Shown one piece after another: positions 9,753 through 19,421 of a stretch of 64,000 nucleotides of DNA (position 1 is its first letter; each line of letters opens with the position of its first letter). A model generated the notes under the pieces. That model saw nothing but the letters and a program-made list of their open reading frames with translations. It had not been told where the DNA came from and did no database searches. The position numbers and the translations under genes were made by a program. The DNA comes from Trinickia mobilis (GTDB lineage: Bacteria; Pseudomonadota; Gammaproteobacteria; Burkholderiales; Burkholderiaceae): positions 38,767 to 102,766 of the forward strand of contig NZ_JAFLRF010000021.1 in assembly GCF_017315705.1 (NCBI RefSeq), written 5' to 3'.

Positions 9753-10826
9753 ATGACTCATCTGACACTTCAGGCCGTGACCAAGCGCTTTAACACCGCC
9801 TATGCCGTCGACCACGTCGACCTGAGCGTCCCGGACGGCAAGCTGGTCTGCTTTCTCGGTCCGTCCGGCTGCGGCAAGACGACGCTGCTGCGAATGATCG
9901 CGGGGCTGGAAACGCCGAGTTCCGGCAGCGTGACGTTTGCCGGCCGCGATATTACCCGCCTGCCGGCGAACCGGCGCGACTTCGGCATGGTGTTCCAGTC
10001 GCTCGCGCTGTTTCCGCATATGACGGTGGCGGAGAATATCGCCTATCCACTGCGGCTGCGCAAAACGGACAAGGCTGCGCAGTCACGCCGCGTCACTGAA
10101 CTGCTCGAACTGATCCAGTTGCCGCACATGGCGAACCGGCCGGTCACGCAGCTATCCGGCGGACAGCGCCAGCGTGTGGCGATTGCCCGTGCTATTGCGT
10201 CGTCGCCGAAACTGCTGCTGCTCGACGAACCGCTGTCGGCGCTCGACGCCAAGCTGCGCGAAACGATGCAGGTGGAAATCCGCCTGCTGCAACAGCGCCT
10301 GGGCATCACGACAATCATGGTCACGCACGACCAGCGCGAAGCGATGACGATGGCCGACGAAATCGTCGTGATGGAAAAAGGCCGGATAGCGCAGGTCGGC
10401 AAGCCGCTCGACATCTACCGCGAGCCGGTCAGCGAGTTCGTCGCAGACTTCATCGGCCTCGGCAACATCGTGCCGGTGACGTACGACGGACAAGGCGGTG
10501 TGAGTCTGCCGGGCGGCCAGCAGATCATCGTCACGCAGCCGGCGCGTGTGCCGCAGTCGACGACGGATATCCGGCTGTTGATCCGTCCCGAAGACGTCTG
10601 CGTGAAGCCCGCCTCCAGCGGCGCCGGCCCGAACCGTCTGAGCGGGACGATCACCTTCATCCGCGACGTAGGCGCGTCGCTCGAAGCGACGATCGACTGC
10701 GCCGGCTTCACGCTAACCGCCGCGACGACGCCACGCGAGACGCCGGGCCTGATGCTCGGGATGCCGGTGCTGGCCGAACTGCCGCCACAGGCCTGCAAAC
10801 TGATCGCGGCGCACGCGGCTCACTGA
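9753..10826 (+). CDS. Polyamine-type ABC transporter ATP-binding protein (PotA/PotG-like)
   Basis: A 357-residue ATPase that powers the importer. Walker A is GPSGCGKTT near residue 36, the signature is LSGGQRQR near 135, Walker B is LLLLDEP near 155, and the switch His lies in MVTHDQREA. The C-terminal ~120 residues form the TOBE domain typical of this subfamily. ATG at 9753 follows an AAGGAA ribosome site. The in-frame ATG at 9705 lies inside the permease gene. It ends the four-gene importer operon. Confidence 0.88.
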   Translation: MTHLTLQAVTKRFNTAYAVDHVDLSVPDGKLVCFLGPSGCGKTTLLRMIAGLETPSSGSVTFAGRDITRLPANRRDFGMVFQSLALFPHMTVAENIAYPLRLRKTDKAAQSRRVTELLELIQLPHMANRPVTQLSGGQRQRVAIARAIASSPKLLLLDEPLSALDAKLRETMQVEIRLLQQRLGITTIMVTHDQREAMTMADEIVVMEKGRIAQVGKPLDIYREPVSEFVADFIGLGNIVPVTYDGQGGVSLPGGQQIIVTQPARVPQSTTDIRLLIRPEDVCVKPASSGAGPNRLSGTITFIRDVGASLEATIDCAGFTLTAATTPRETPGLMLGMPVLAELPPQACKLIAAHAAH

Positions 10827-10865
10827 ATTCAATCCGACACCGACGTTTTCGACAGAGGAACAACC

Positions 10866-11690
10866 ATGTTCACCCCTCCCTCCTTCTCACTGCGCGCCCA
10901 GCGGATCTTCGCCACGTTCGCCGCGGTGCTGGCGTTTGCCGGCGTGGCCGCGCTGTCCGCGTTTTCCCAGTCCGCCCATGCCGATGCACTGGATTCGGTC
11001 GCCAAGTCCGGCGTGGTCCGGATCGGCGTATTCGAGGACTATCCGCCGTTTGGCTCGATCGGACCGGACATGAAGCCGAAGGGCTACGACATCGACGTCG
11101 CCAACCTGATCGGCAAGGCCCTGAACGCGAAGGTCGAACTCGTCCAGGTGACAGGCGACAACCGCATGGCGTATCTCGCGGACCACAAGGTGGACATGCT
11201 GCTCTCCGTCGGCGAGACACCGGAGCGCGCGAAGGTGATCGACTTCTCGCAGCCGTATGCTCCGTACTACCTCGCAGTGTTCGGCCCGAAGGCGCTGGTC
11301 GTGAAGAATGCGAACGACCTCGCCGGCAAGACGATTTCGGTCGCCCGCGGGACGCTCGAAGATCTGAGCGTCACCAAGATCGCGCCGCCGAGCGCCACGA
11401 TCAAGCGTTTCGACGATCCGAACGGTGCGATTTCCGCATTCCTCTCCGGACAGGCCCAGTTGATGGTGGTCGGCAACGACGTCGGTGCGACGATCCTTGC
11501 GCGTCAGCCGGCGAACGATCCGGAGCAGAAGTTCGCGCTGTTCAGCTCACCGGATCACGTTGGCCTGAACAAGAATGAGCCGCGCCTGAAGCAGAAAGTC
11601 GATGAGACGATTGCCCGCGCCCGCAAGGACGGTACGCTGAGCGCGATTTCGCAGAAGTGGCTGCGCGCGCCGCTGCCGGCCAATCTCTGA
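10866..11690 (+). CDS. Amino-acid ABC transporter, substrate-binding protein (family 3)
   Basis: A 274-residue periplasmic binding protein with a Sec signal peptide ending near residue 38 (QSAHADA). The mature part carries the family-3 pattern VRIGVFEDYPPFG...PKGYDIDVANLIGKAL and, later, the lobe-hinge segment around SVGETPERAKVIDFSQPYAPY. It heads a second importer. Given the arginine-related genes upstream, a basic amino acid such as arginine or ornithine is the likely ligand, but this is inferred. Confidence 0.8.
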   Translation: MFTPPSFSLRAQRIFATFAAVLAFAGVAALSAFSQSAHADALDSVAKSGVVRIGVFEDYPPFGSIGPDMKPKGYDIDVANLIGKALNAKVELVQVTGDNRMAYLADHKVDMLLSVGETPERAKVIDFSQPYAPYYLAVFGPKALVVKNANDLAGKTISVARGTLEDLSVTKIAPPSATIKRFDDPNGAISAFLSGQAQLMVVGNDVGATILARQPANDPEQKFALFSSPDHVGLNKNEPRLKQKVDETIARARKDGTLSAISQKWLRAPLPANL

Positions 11691-11736
11691 CGACCGGCTT
11701 TGCGGACCAGCCCCACCTGACCATGAGCAGCACGTC

Positions 11737-12486
11737 ATGACCTATGCATTCGATTTCAGCGGCTTCGGCTTCTACGCGGGCATGCTCGCGCGGGGCGTCG
11801 CTGTCACCCTTGGACTTACAGCGGTGTCGACGGTGCTGGGTGGCCTCATCGGTATCGCGGGCGCGAGCGCCAGCGTCGCGGGGCCGCGCTGGGCTCGCAC
11901 GCTGGTCGCCGCTTATGTCGAGCTGATCCGCAACACGCCGTTTCTCGTGCAGCTGTTTTTCGTGTTTTTCGGACTGCCGGGTTTCGGCATTCGTATCGAC
12001 GAGGTGCAGGCGGCGATCCTCGCGATGACGGTCAATCTCGGCGCTTACGCGACCGAGATCGTGCGCGCCGGTATCGACTCGATTCCGCGCGGCCAGATCC
12101 AGGCCGGGCAGGCGCTGGGCCTGCATGGACGCCAGGTGTTCCGCCATGTGGTGCTGCCGCAGGCACTGGCCAATGTGTTTCCGGCGCTGCTGGGCCAGGT
12201 GCTGATCGTGATGCTCGGCTCCGCCGTGGTATCGCAAATCTCGGTGCCCGACCTGACGTATGCGGCCAATTTTATCCAGTCGCGCAACTTCCGCTCGTTC
12301 GAGAGCTACCTGATCATCACCGCGACCTACTTGCTGCTGTCGATCGTATTGCGCCAGCTGCTGAACCGGCTGGGGTGCGGCCTCTTCGCAGGACGCACGC
12401 CACGCACGCCCGATGCACGGGGCAACTGGCGGACGCTGTTCACCTCGCGCGGGGCACGCACGCTTCCGACGGAGCGCTCACCATGA
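11737..12486 (+). CDS. Amino-acid ABC transporter permease (HisQ/GlnP-like)
   Basis: A 249-residue inner-membrane protein of the HisM/HisQ family. It shows the early signature YVELIRNTPFLVQLFFVFFG and the EAA loop around QAGQALGLHGRQVFRHVVLP. It ends in an ATGA overlap with the second permease. The C-terminal ~40 residues are hydrophilic and poorly conserved. Confidence 0.85.
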   Translation: MTYAFDFSGFGFYAGMLARGVAVTLGLTAVSTVLGGLIGIAGASASVAGPRWARTLVAAYVELIRNTPFLVQLFFVFFGLPGFGIRIDEVQAAILAMTVNLGAYATEIVRAGIDSIPRGQIQAGQALGLHGRQVFRHVVLPQALANVFPALLGQVLIVMLGSAVVSQISVPDLTYAANFIQSRNFRSFESYLIITATYLLLSIVLRQLLNRLGCGLFAGRTPRTPDARGNWRTLFTSRGARTLPTERSP

Positions 12487-13139
12487 CCGAATTCACGCTG
12501 TGGGATATCGCGCGCAATCTGCTGCTCGCCGCACGCTGGACCGTGTTGCTCTCCCTGGTCGCTTTCGTGTGCGGCGGTGCTGTCGGCCTGCTGCTGCTGG
12601 CGATGCGCGTGTCGCCGCTGTCATGGCTGCGCCGGGTGGTCTCGCTCTATGTCGAACTGTTCCAGGGCACGCCGCTGCTGATGCAACTGTTCCTTGCGTT
12701 CTTCGGCCTGCCGTTACTGGGCGTGGACGTGTCCGCATGGGTTGCAGCTGCCGTCACGCTGACGCTTTACACCAGTGCGTATCTCGCCGATATCTGGCGC
12801 GGCTGCGTCGAAGCCGTGCCGCGCGGCCAGTGGGCAGCGGGTGCGAGTCTGGGCATGACGTTCAGCCAGCAGTTGCGCTACATCGTCTGGCCGCAGGCGA
12901 GGAAGATCGCGGTCGCGCCGACCGTCGGCTTTCTGGTGCAGGTGGTCAAGAGCACCGCGCTGACGTCGATCATCGGCTTCACCGAACTGACCAAGGTTGG
13001 CACGATGATCACCAACACCGCGTTCCGCCCGTTTCCGATCTACGGGATGGTTGCGCTGATCTACTTCGCGATGTGTTACCCGCTGACGTGGTACGCGCGC
13101 CGGCTGGAGAAGGCGCAACGCGCGCAGGCCCACCGCTGA
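12483..13139 (+). CDS. Amino-acid ABC transporter permease (HisM/GlnP-like)
   Basis: A 218-residue permease, partner of the previous one. It has SLYVELFQGTPLLMQLFLAF near residue 55 and the EAA loop AAGASLGMTFSQQLRYIVWP near residue 120. The chosen ATG at 12483 lies in the four-base overlap with the upstream gene. The frame is open further upstream, inside that gene, but homology begins here. Confidence 0.85.
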   Translation: MTEFTLWDIARNLLLAARWTVLLSLVAFVCGGAVGLLLLAMRVSPLSWLRRVVSLYVELFQGTPLLMQLFLAFFGLPLLGVDVSAWVAAAVTLTLYTSAYLADIWRGCVEAVPRGQWAAGASLGMTFSQQLRYIVWPQARKIAVAPTVGFLVQVVKSTALTSIIGFTELTKVGTMITNTAFRPFPIYGMVALIYFAMCYPLTWYARRLEKAQRAQAHR

Positions 13140-13253
13140 CAATCGTCACGATGCGAGACGTCCTTTCCCCACCTTGACGTTGATTTGGTCTGGCCGCGTA
13201 CTTCTACAGCCGCGAAATCGGCCGCGTGTGGCAAACCATGAATGGATTTCACG

Positions 13254-13979
13254 ATGATCTCAATCAGCAATGTTTCGAAGTGGTATGGACATTTCCAGGT
13301 GCTGACTGACTGCACGACGGAAGTGAAAAAAGGCGAAGTGGTCGTCGTGTGCGGTCCCTCGGGTTCGGGCAAGTCAACCCTCATCAAGACGGTGAACGGC
13401 CTCGAGCCGTTTCAGCAGGGCGAAATTTTGATCGACGGCCAGTCGGTCGGCGACAAGAAGACCAACCTGTCGAAGCTGCGGGCGAAAGTCGGCATGGTGT
13501 TCCAGCACTTCGAACTGTTCCCGCACTTGTCGATCACCGAAAACCTGACGCTCGCGCAGATCAAGGTTCTCGACCGTTCGAAGGACGAAGCGGTAGCGAA
13601 GGCGCTGAAGCTACTGGATCGCGTTGGTCTGCGTGCGCACGCGGACAAGTTCCCGGCGCAATTGTCAGGCGGTCAGCAACAGCGAGTGGCGATTGCGCGC
13701 GCGCTTTCGATGGACCCGATCGCGATGCTGTTCGACGAACCGACCTCAGCGCTCGACCCAGAAATGATCAACGAAGTGCTCGACGTGATGGTCGAACTCG
13801 CGCAGGAAGGCATGACGATGATGTGCGTGACGCACGAAATGGGCTTTGCGAAGAAGGTCGCTCACCGCGTGATCTTCATGGACAAGGGCGTAATCGTCGA
13901 AGACGACCGCAAGGAAGAATTCTTCGCGAACCCGAAGTCCGATCGCGCGAAGGATTTTCTCGCGAAGATCCTGCACTAA
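13254..13979 (+). CDS. Amino-acid ABC transporter ATP-binding protein (GlnQ/HisP-like)
   Basis: A 241-residue ATPase for the amino-acid importer. Walker A is GPSGSGKST near residue 35, Q-loop [10 protein letters not shown] near 80, signature LSGGQQQR near 135 and Walker [14 protein letters not shown] near 155. A second in-frame ATG at 13242 gives four more residues. The gene lies 114 bases after the second permease, further apart than the other genes of the unit, so it could have its own weak promoter. Confidence 0.87.
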   Translation: MISISNVSKWYGHFQVLTDCTTEVKKGEVVVVCGPSGSGKSTLIKTVNGLEPFQQGEILIDGQSVGDKKTNLSKLRAKVGMVFQHFELFPHLSITENLTLAQIKVLDRSKDEAVAKALKLLDRVGLRAHADKFPAQLSGGQQQRVAIARALSMDPIAMLFDEPTSALDPEMINEVLDVMVELAQEGMTMMCVTHEMGFAKKVAHRVIFMDKGVIVEDDRKEEFFANPKSDRAKDFLAKILH

Positions 13980-14157
13980 CTTCCCGGACATTCAGGACGC
14001 GGGCCGGCCCCGGGCTCCACATTCGCTGTCGGCAACCGAATGGCCGGTTGAATCCGCGGACTATTTGCGGCCACCGTCGTCGGACCAGCGCCGGCGTCCC
14101 GCCGCGCCGGCACGGCCCGGTAATGACCGGTGGTCACCCAAAAATTGAAAAAACCCC

Positions 14158-15732
14158 CTATTTCAGGGACCGCCGGCCCCCATCAACTTGAGGCGTTTGG
14201 ACTGCGTAAGTCGATTCCCAGCCGCCGCCGAGCGCCTTGCAGAGCGTGATCAGATTTGCGGCAGCGGTCGCTTGGCTTTGCTCGAGGTTGCTCTGGCCTT
14301 CGAGCAGTTGCTTCTGCACGTTCAGCACGTCGAGATAGTCCAATGCCCCAGCCTTGTAGCGCTGCTGCGCTACGGCGAGTGCGCGCTGGTTCAGCGCCAC
14401 CACCTCCTTCAGCTTGACGCGGCGCAGCTGCTCGGCATCGTAGGCGACCAGTGCATCGTCCACCTCGCGCCAAGCCTCGAGCACGGCGCGTTTGTAGACG
14501 ATCGCGGCCTCCTGTTGTTGCGCCTCGCGTAACTGCAGTGTGCCCTTGAGACGCCCGCCTTCGAAGATCGGCATCGTGATGGAGGGGCCGAGAACAAACT
14601 GCCCCGACGCCCAGCTGGCGAGGCTGGAGAGCTGAAGGCTCTGGAACCCCGCACTGCCATTGAGCGAAATGTGCGGATAAAAGTCGGCTTTTGCCACACC
14701 GATCGATGCCGTGGCCGCATGCAATTGCGCTTCCGCTCGCCGGATATCGGGTCGGCGTTGCAGGAGCTCCGACGGAAAGCCGATGGGCACCTGTCCAGGC
14801 AGCTCGGGCACGTCATGCGGCTCGGCGAGCGTTTGCTTAAGCGCGCCCGGCTCCTCGTCGAGCAAGACACCAATCGCGTTGATCTTAGTCTCGCATTGCG
14901 ATTCGAGCGTTGGAATCAGACTTTCGATCGACGCCGCCTGCGCGGAAGCATTGGCCACATCCAGATCCGTCGTCACGCCGTCCCGCTCGCGGATTTGCGT
15001 GAGCTTCGTGGTATCGCGGGCAATCTCGAGGTTTTGTTTCGCGATGTTCAACAGCGATTGTGTGTCGCGCAACTCGATATAGTCTCGCGCGAGTTCGGCG
15101 CGGGCAGACAACAACACGGCGTTCCGGTCTTCGTAAGAAGCATCCGATAAGGCGGACGCCTCTTCGACACCGCGTCGAGCCCCGCCCCAGATATCGAGTT
15201 CCCAAGAGGCATCGAAGCCCATTTGATAGAGGTTGTAGGCCGGCGACCCCTTGGAACCCGGTATCGGCGCCACGCCAAGCGGCGTTTTCCCCGAAGCCGA
15301 TTGCGATTGGGGATCGAGCGAGGGGACGCCGAGCAGCGACAGAATGCCGTTCGGGCTGCCGCGCTCGCGGTCGTAGGACGCAGCGCCGTCCAGCGTGGGC
15401 AATTCCGCCGCCCCCGCAATGCGCTGTCCAGCGCGGCTTTGCCGCAGGCGCGCCGACGCCGCGGCCACATCGAGGTTCGCATCGGCCAGTTGCTTTTCAA
15501 GCGCGTTCAACGTGGGATCGTTGAACAGTGTCCACCAATCGGAATTGAATCCGGCTTCGACGGCCTCGCTGGGTGCTTGCGCCGCTTCGGTTCGTTCAAA
15601 GACTTGCGGCGGCGTGGACGTCGTAGGAGGTACGAAATTCGGTCCGACGGTACAGCCGGCGATCACAAGGCATGCCAAGATTTCCAACGCCAACGCGCGG
15701 ATGGCGCGGAATGAAAAGTCGTGCGTACTCAT
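14158..15732 (-). CDS. Outer-membrane efflux lipoprotein, NodT/OprM family
   Basis: A 524-residue outer-membrane channel protein. The signal sequence ends in a lipobox (VIAGC, Cys near residue 27), so the mature protein is lipid-anchored. Two OEP repeats follow, with typical segments WWTLFNDPTLN (residue ~66) and ELLQRRPDIRRAEAQL (~330), and coiled-coil stretches between. It is the last gene of a three-gene efflux operon, and its start overlaps the stop of the membrane-fusion gene. It forms the exit duct for the EmrA/EmrB-like pair. Confidence 0.87.
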   Translation of the reverse strand: MSTHDFSFRAIRALALEILACLVIAGCTVGPNFVPPTTSTPPQVFERTEAAQAPSEAVEAGFNSDWWTLFNDPTLNALEKQLADANLDVAAASARLRQSRAGQRIAGAAELPTLDGAASYDRERGSPNGILSLLGVPSLDPQSQSASGKTPLGVAPIPGSKGSPAYNLYQMGFDASWELDIWGGARRGVEEASALSDASYEDRNAVLLSARAELARDYIELRDTQSLLNIAKQNLEIARDTTKLTQIRERDGVTTDLDVANASAQAASIESLIPTLESQCETKINAIGVLLDEEPGALKQTLAEPHDVPELPGQVPIGFPSELLQRRPDIRRAEAQLHAATASIGVAKADFYPHISLNGSAGFQSLQLSSLASWASGQFVLGPSITMPIFEGGRLKGTLQLREAQQQEAAIVYKRAVLEAWREVDDALVAYDAEQLRRVKLKEVVALNQRALAVAQQRYKAGALDYLDVLNVQKQLLEGQSNLEQSQATAAANLITLCKALGGGWESTYAVQTPQVDGGRRSLK

Positions 15733-16805
15733 TTTTGCGCTCCCGCTTCGGCCCGCGCATCGCCATGTCGACCGGTGGCCACTTCGGTTTCGACAGAAAG
15801 CCCCACGCTCAACGCAGACGCCGCCTCTTGACCTTTGTCGATGTCGATCTTGATCGGTACGCGTTGGACGATCTTCGTGAAGTTGCCCGTCGCGTTGTCG
15901 GGTGCGATAGGCGCAAAGCTCACGCCGGTTGCGGGCGCGAGGCTATCGATCCGGCCATGAATCACCACGCCAGGAAGGCTGTCCACCTTGATGCGCACGC
16001 TTTCGCCGGGCCGCATCTTGGTGATCTGGTTTTCCTGGAAGTTGGCGACGACATAGGCTTCGGAAAGCGGCACGATCGCGAGAACCGGCGCGCCGGGCGT
16101 CACGTATGCGCCAACGCGTGCGGAACGCCGTCCAACCGTGCCGTCGATCGGCGCGCGGATCTCCGTATAGGACAGGTTGAGCTGCGCCTGCTCGAGCGCC
16201 GCCTCGGCGCGTTCGAGCGCGCCGGCCGCCTTGTCGCGCTGGGTATTCAGTACGTTCAGGTTCTGCTCGGTCGCCTCCAGCGCGGCTTGGTCGTGGGCCT
16301 GCTGCGCAAGCTGCTCGGCGAGCGCGCTCGAGGCGTGCTGTTGCTCCTGAGCTGTTCCTGCGCCGGTTTGCGAGAGATCCTGGTAGCGCGCGGCGTTGTC
16401 GCGCGCAAACGCGATCGCCGCATCGTCGGACTTGAGCGTCGCGCGCGCCTGATCGACGAGCGAGGGCTGCCGCGCGATTTCGGCGTCGTAGTTCGCGACG
16501 GACGCCTTTGCCGCGGCGACGTCCGCTTGAGCACTCATCAATGCCGCCTTGTAGTCGCGGTCGTCGATACGCACCAGCAATTGCCCGGCTTTGACCGACT
16601 GGTTGTCGTCGACCAGGACTTCGGAGATCTGGCCCGGGATGCGCGGCGCCACGAGGGTGAAATCAGCCTCGACGTAGGCATCGTTGGTGGATTCGGTATT
16701 CGAGCCGCTTGACAGGCTTGAATAAGCCCATGCGCCAATACCGACTGCGACGGCGATAGCGGCCGCAGGAATGAGTTTGAGGGGAGATCGAGCAGCGGTT
16801 GACAT
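15729..16805 (-). CDS. Membrane-fusion protein of tripartite efflux pump (EmrA/HlyD family)
   Basis: A 358-residue adaptor with one N-terminal membrane helix (about residues 12-32), a split biotinyl-lipoyl domain and a long Ala/Gln-rich alpha-hairpin (about 95-210). The beta-barrel part follows, with IRAPIDGTVGRRSARVGAYV near 215. It links the inner-membrane MFS pump to the NodT channel. It overlaps the channel gene by four bases and lies 12 bases after the MFS gene. Confidence 0.87.
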   Translation of the reverse strand: MSTAARSPLKLIPAAAIAVAVGIGAWAYSSLSSGSNTESTNDAYVEADFTLVAPRIPGQISEVLVDDNQSVKAGQLLVRIDDRDYKAALMSAQADVAAAKASVANYDAEIARQPSLVDQARATLKSDDAAIAFARDNAARYQDLSQTGAGTAQEQQHASSALAEQLAQQAHDQAALEATEQNLNVLNTQRDKAAGALERAEAALEQAQLNLSYTEIRAPIDGTVGRRSARVGAYVTPGAPVLAIVPLSEAYVVANFQENQITKMRPGESVRIKVDSLPGVVIHGRIDSLAPATGVSFAPIAPDNATGNFTKIVQRVPIKIDIDKGQEAASALSVGLSVETEVATGRHGDARAEAGAQK

Positions 16806-16817
16806 GATTGCGTTCCC

Positions 16818-18443
16818 TTAGTGCGAAGAGGGGGGCGTCGTGCTCCACGGCGGGTAAATGCGCACGGGTAACACTGGCACGAGGAGAAGAAGCACGATGG
16901 CGACTCCCGCCATCACGAGGTAGAGATCCGCCGATGTCAGTACCACTGCTTGCTCGTGGATCCGGTGTGCAAGTTCGCCGAGGCCATGGCCCGCGTCGAT
17001 GCTTTGGCTTGTGACAAGCGCGTGATTGCCTAATTGGTCCACGAGCATGTTCGAATGAAGACGTTCGCGATCGGTACCCAACCCTTCTATGAGACCCGTC
17101 GCCACAGCCGCGGAAAACGTCTTGAGCGAGTTGAACATCGCTGAAGCAAAGGGACCTTCTGCCGGGGGCAAGCCCGTCGTCACGCCCATCAGGATCGCGA
17201 GAATCACCATCGGCTGCGCGACGATCTGTATCGATTGAAGCCAGTAGAAGTTGTCGCGGATCCACTCGGACGTGATGAAGCTCCCCATCACGCACGTGGT
17301 GATCATGAGGCTCAATCCGATGGCCATGACCCACCGGTGGTCAACGCGCCGCAGATTCAAAAGTGCGGCCGTCAAGGGGAGCGTGATCAAGAGCGGCATC
17401 GCAACCAGCAGCGACAAAGGTGCAGTTTGCAGCGGCCGGTAGGTGTGAACATCGGCGAGAAATTGGCTGGGTATCGCAGCCACGCCAACCAGCAAGATGA
17501 CCGCGCCCGCGAGTGTTGTGAGTCCGTGCGCAAAGTTTCTGCGCGCAAGCAGCTGCAGCTTGAAAAAGGGATGCGGGTGAAACCACTCGTTGACGAGGAA
17601 CGTCACCAACATCAGCCCGCCGCCGATAAACATCACGCGAATGAACGCGGAATCGAGCCAGTCGAGACGATCGCCTTGCAGAAGGCCGATCACGAGCATG
17701 GCGACGGCCAGAAAACCGGTCAGAAACCCGGTCCAGTTGAATGCCGCGAGCCGTTCGAGTTTGAGCGGATCTGCCGGCAGCCCCCACCGAATCGCCACGC
17801 AGCTCACCATGCCCAGCGGCACGATTTGCCAAAAGACCATTTGCCAACCGACGTACTCAGTCCACAACGCGGCGAGCGGTGTGCCGAGCGTCGGCCCGAA
17901 GGTCGCCGTGAGCGCGTACCCGGCGAGTCCGTAGAGCTTCACTTTGGGCGGGAGATAGCGCAGCGCCACGATGATCAGCATCGGGGGAAGGCATCCGCCG
18001 GCCATCCCCTGCAGCACGCGCAGCCCATCGAGCGTGAGCAGGTTCGGCGCGAAGGGGCAAAGGAACCCGAAGAGCATCGTCGCGATCACGGCGCCGATCG
18101 TGAATCGCTTGAGCGTGAAGGTGATCCCAAACCACGGGGCAAACACCATCGTCGCCACATTGGCCGCCTCGAACAGAGCAGTTAGCCAGGTTCCATCGTC
18201 ATGACCAATCGAGAACGCGCCCTGAATGTCCGCCATCGCTTGCGCCGTGACTTGCTCGTTGAGAATGGCCAAGAGAGACGCAAGCAGCATCCCGACGAGG
18301 CCGACGGCGAGGCGGAGCGAAAGAGTGGACTGTGGGGGCGTCGGCTGTGCGGGAGCCTCTGTCCTCGGCACAGGAGCGGGTGCCGGCGCCTGCGAGACGG
18401 TCAATGGTTCCGCTCCAGTGGTAAAAGGGTCGACGGTGGTCAT
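16818..18443 (-). CDS. MFS drug efflux transporter, DHA2 family (EmrB-like)
   Basis: A 541-residue inner-membrane transporter with about 14 hydrophobic helices after a Pro-rich cytoplasmic N-terminus of ~45 residues. The sequence IQGAFSIGHDDGTWLTALF resembles the EmrB helix-1/2 region, and PAEGPFASAMFNSLKTFSAA lies in the C-terminal half. It is the first gene of the efflux operon. The exported compound is unknown; the monooxygenase gene upstream suggests an aromatic or quinone-like toxin. Confidence 0.87.
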   Translation of the reverse strand: MTTVDPFTTGAEPLTVSQAPAPAPVPRTEAPAQPTPPQSTLSLRLAVGLVGMLLASLLAILNEQVTAQAMADIQGAFSIGHDDGTWLTALFEAANVATMVFAPWFGITFTLKRFTIGAVIATMLFGFLCPFAPNLLTLDGLRVLQGMAGGCLPPMLIIVALRYLPPKVKLYGLAGYALTATFGPTLGTPLAALWTEYVGWQMVFWQIVPLGMVSCVAIRWGLPADPLKLERLAAFNWTGFLTGFLAVAMLVIGLLQGDRLDWLDSAFIRVMFIGGGLMLVTFLVNEWFHPHPFFKLQLLARRNFAHGLTTLAGAVILLVGVAAIPSQFLADVHTYRPLQTAPLSLLVAMPLLITLPLTAALLNLRRVDHRWVMAIGLSLMITTCVMGSFITSEWIRDNFYWLQSIQIVAQPMVILAILMGVTTGLPPAEGPFASAMFNSLKTFSAAVATGLIEGLGTDRERLHSNMLVDQLGNHALVTSQSIDAGHGLGELAHRIHEQAVVLTSADLYLVMAGVAIVLLLLVPVLPVRIYPPWSTTPPSSH

Positions 18444-18524
18444 GGAAACCTCGTTGCTGCTCGTATTCGATAGGAAATCTAATTATTTCATATCGAACCA
18501 CATCGATAATGGAGTGCAGCCGAA

Positions 18525-19199
18525 TTACTGCGTGCGTTGTGCCTCTGCAAAATATTGCGGTGCTTCCCGGCGATCGAACATTCCGTACTCTCGGATGATG
18601 CGGACGTTCCGCTGGCGCAAGCCATCTGCCGTCGCTGCATCGTGTTCGAACGCTTGGGCTGCCGCTTGGTCGCGCCACGTCACCACCGCGATCACGTCCC
18701 CCGGAGTCGTCAGTGCGTCGAACACATCCCAGGCAACGAGGCCAGGCGCGCGCGTATCGACGCCAAGCGATTTCGCCACCCCTTCCGCGCCAGCTCGCTT
18801 GACCCAGTCCGGCGAGAATTTCCCTTCACGCAGGGTCACTGCCGTGCCACGGCCCGTCGCGGTGACATCCAGGCGCTGCTCAATCAGGACCTGTCCCGCA
18901 GGCAGTTGGTCGTCGCTGACGACCTGGCCGATGCGCAAGCGATAGTCGGAAAACACCCGGTCGCGCGCGGCTTGCATGATCTTGTGGTGGGCTGCCTGGC
19001 TACGCCAACGCACGAGCGCCTTCTCGTCGCGCCAGCTCGACAGCGACAGAAGCCATCCCTCGCGTGTGAGGCTTGCGTAGCGATTGTTGTCGATGAACCC
19101 GTCGATCTTCTCGAGTTCGGGGCGCAGCACCATGGCCATGCCGAGATACGCGTTGAACTGTTCGGGCTTCGGATTGACTTCGAGCATTGCGGCAAACAT
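18525..19199 (-). CDS. Antibiotic biosynthesis monooxygenase (ABM) family protein, two domains
   Basis: A 224-residue protein with two ferredoxin-like ABM domains in tandem. The first has the conserved GWLLSLSSWRDEKALVRWR stretch with the AAHHKIMQAARD motif. The second has VIAVVTWRDQAAAQAFEHDA. ABM proteins act as small cofactor-free oxygenases or as dimeric binding proteins. ATG at 19199 is chosen because AAAGAGGT lies just upstream. It sits in front of the efflux operon, probably co-transcribed, so it may detoxify the exported compound. The substrate is unknown. Confidence 0.75.
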   Translation of the reverse strand: MFAAMLEVNPKPEQFNAYLGMAMVLRPELEKIDGFIDNNRYASLTREGWLLSLSSWRDEKALVRWRSQAAHHKIMQAARDRVFSDYRLRIGQVVSDDQLPAGQVLIEQRLDVTATGRGTAVTLREGKFSPDWVKRAGAEGVAKSLGVDTRAPGLVAWDVFDALTTPGDVIAVVTWRDQAAAQAFEHDAATADGLRQRNVRIIREYGMFDRREAPQYFAEAQRTQ

Positions 19200-19257
19200 A
19201 GACACCTCTTTCGGTTGGTTGGTGATACGACGTGCAGTGATTGTCGGGGAAAGCCCC

Positions 19258-19300
19258 AATTCATTGGGGCCCAAGCTAGTTGCTATTGGGCCAATGAATT
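19258..19300. promoter_or_regulatory. Long inverted repeat between ABM/efflux operon and divergent LysR gene
   Basis: AATTCATTGG-(GG)-CCCAA and TTGGGCCAATGAATT form a near-perfect 15-bp inverted repeat around an 11-base centre. It lies about 60 bases upstream of the ABM start and 120 bases upstream of the LysR start. That is the expected place for the LysR binding site controlling both directions. Confidence 0.6.
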
Positions 19301-19421
19301 TGCGATTTTTGCCAACCCTGCAAATGACGTTCCGATAACCATCACGGCCTGAAAGAGTCCTTTGCGAACTGATCGAATAGAATCACGGCGAGTGGACGCG
19401 GTGATCAGAGTGGGAGGCGGA

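Noticed and set aside
13980..14157. Intrinsic terminator between the convergent importer and efflux genes
   Set aside because: Several GC-rich partial inverted repeats exist but none is followed by a T tract, so no specific hairpin could be supported.
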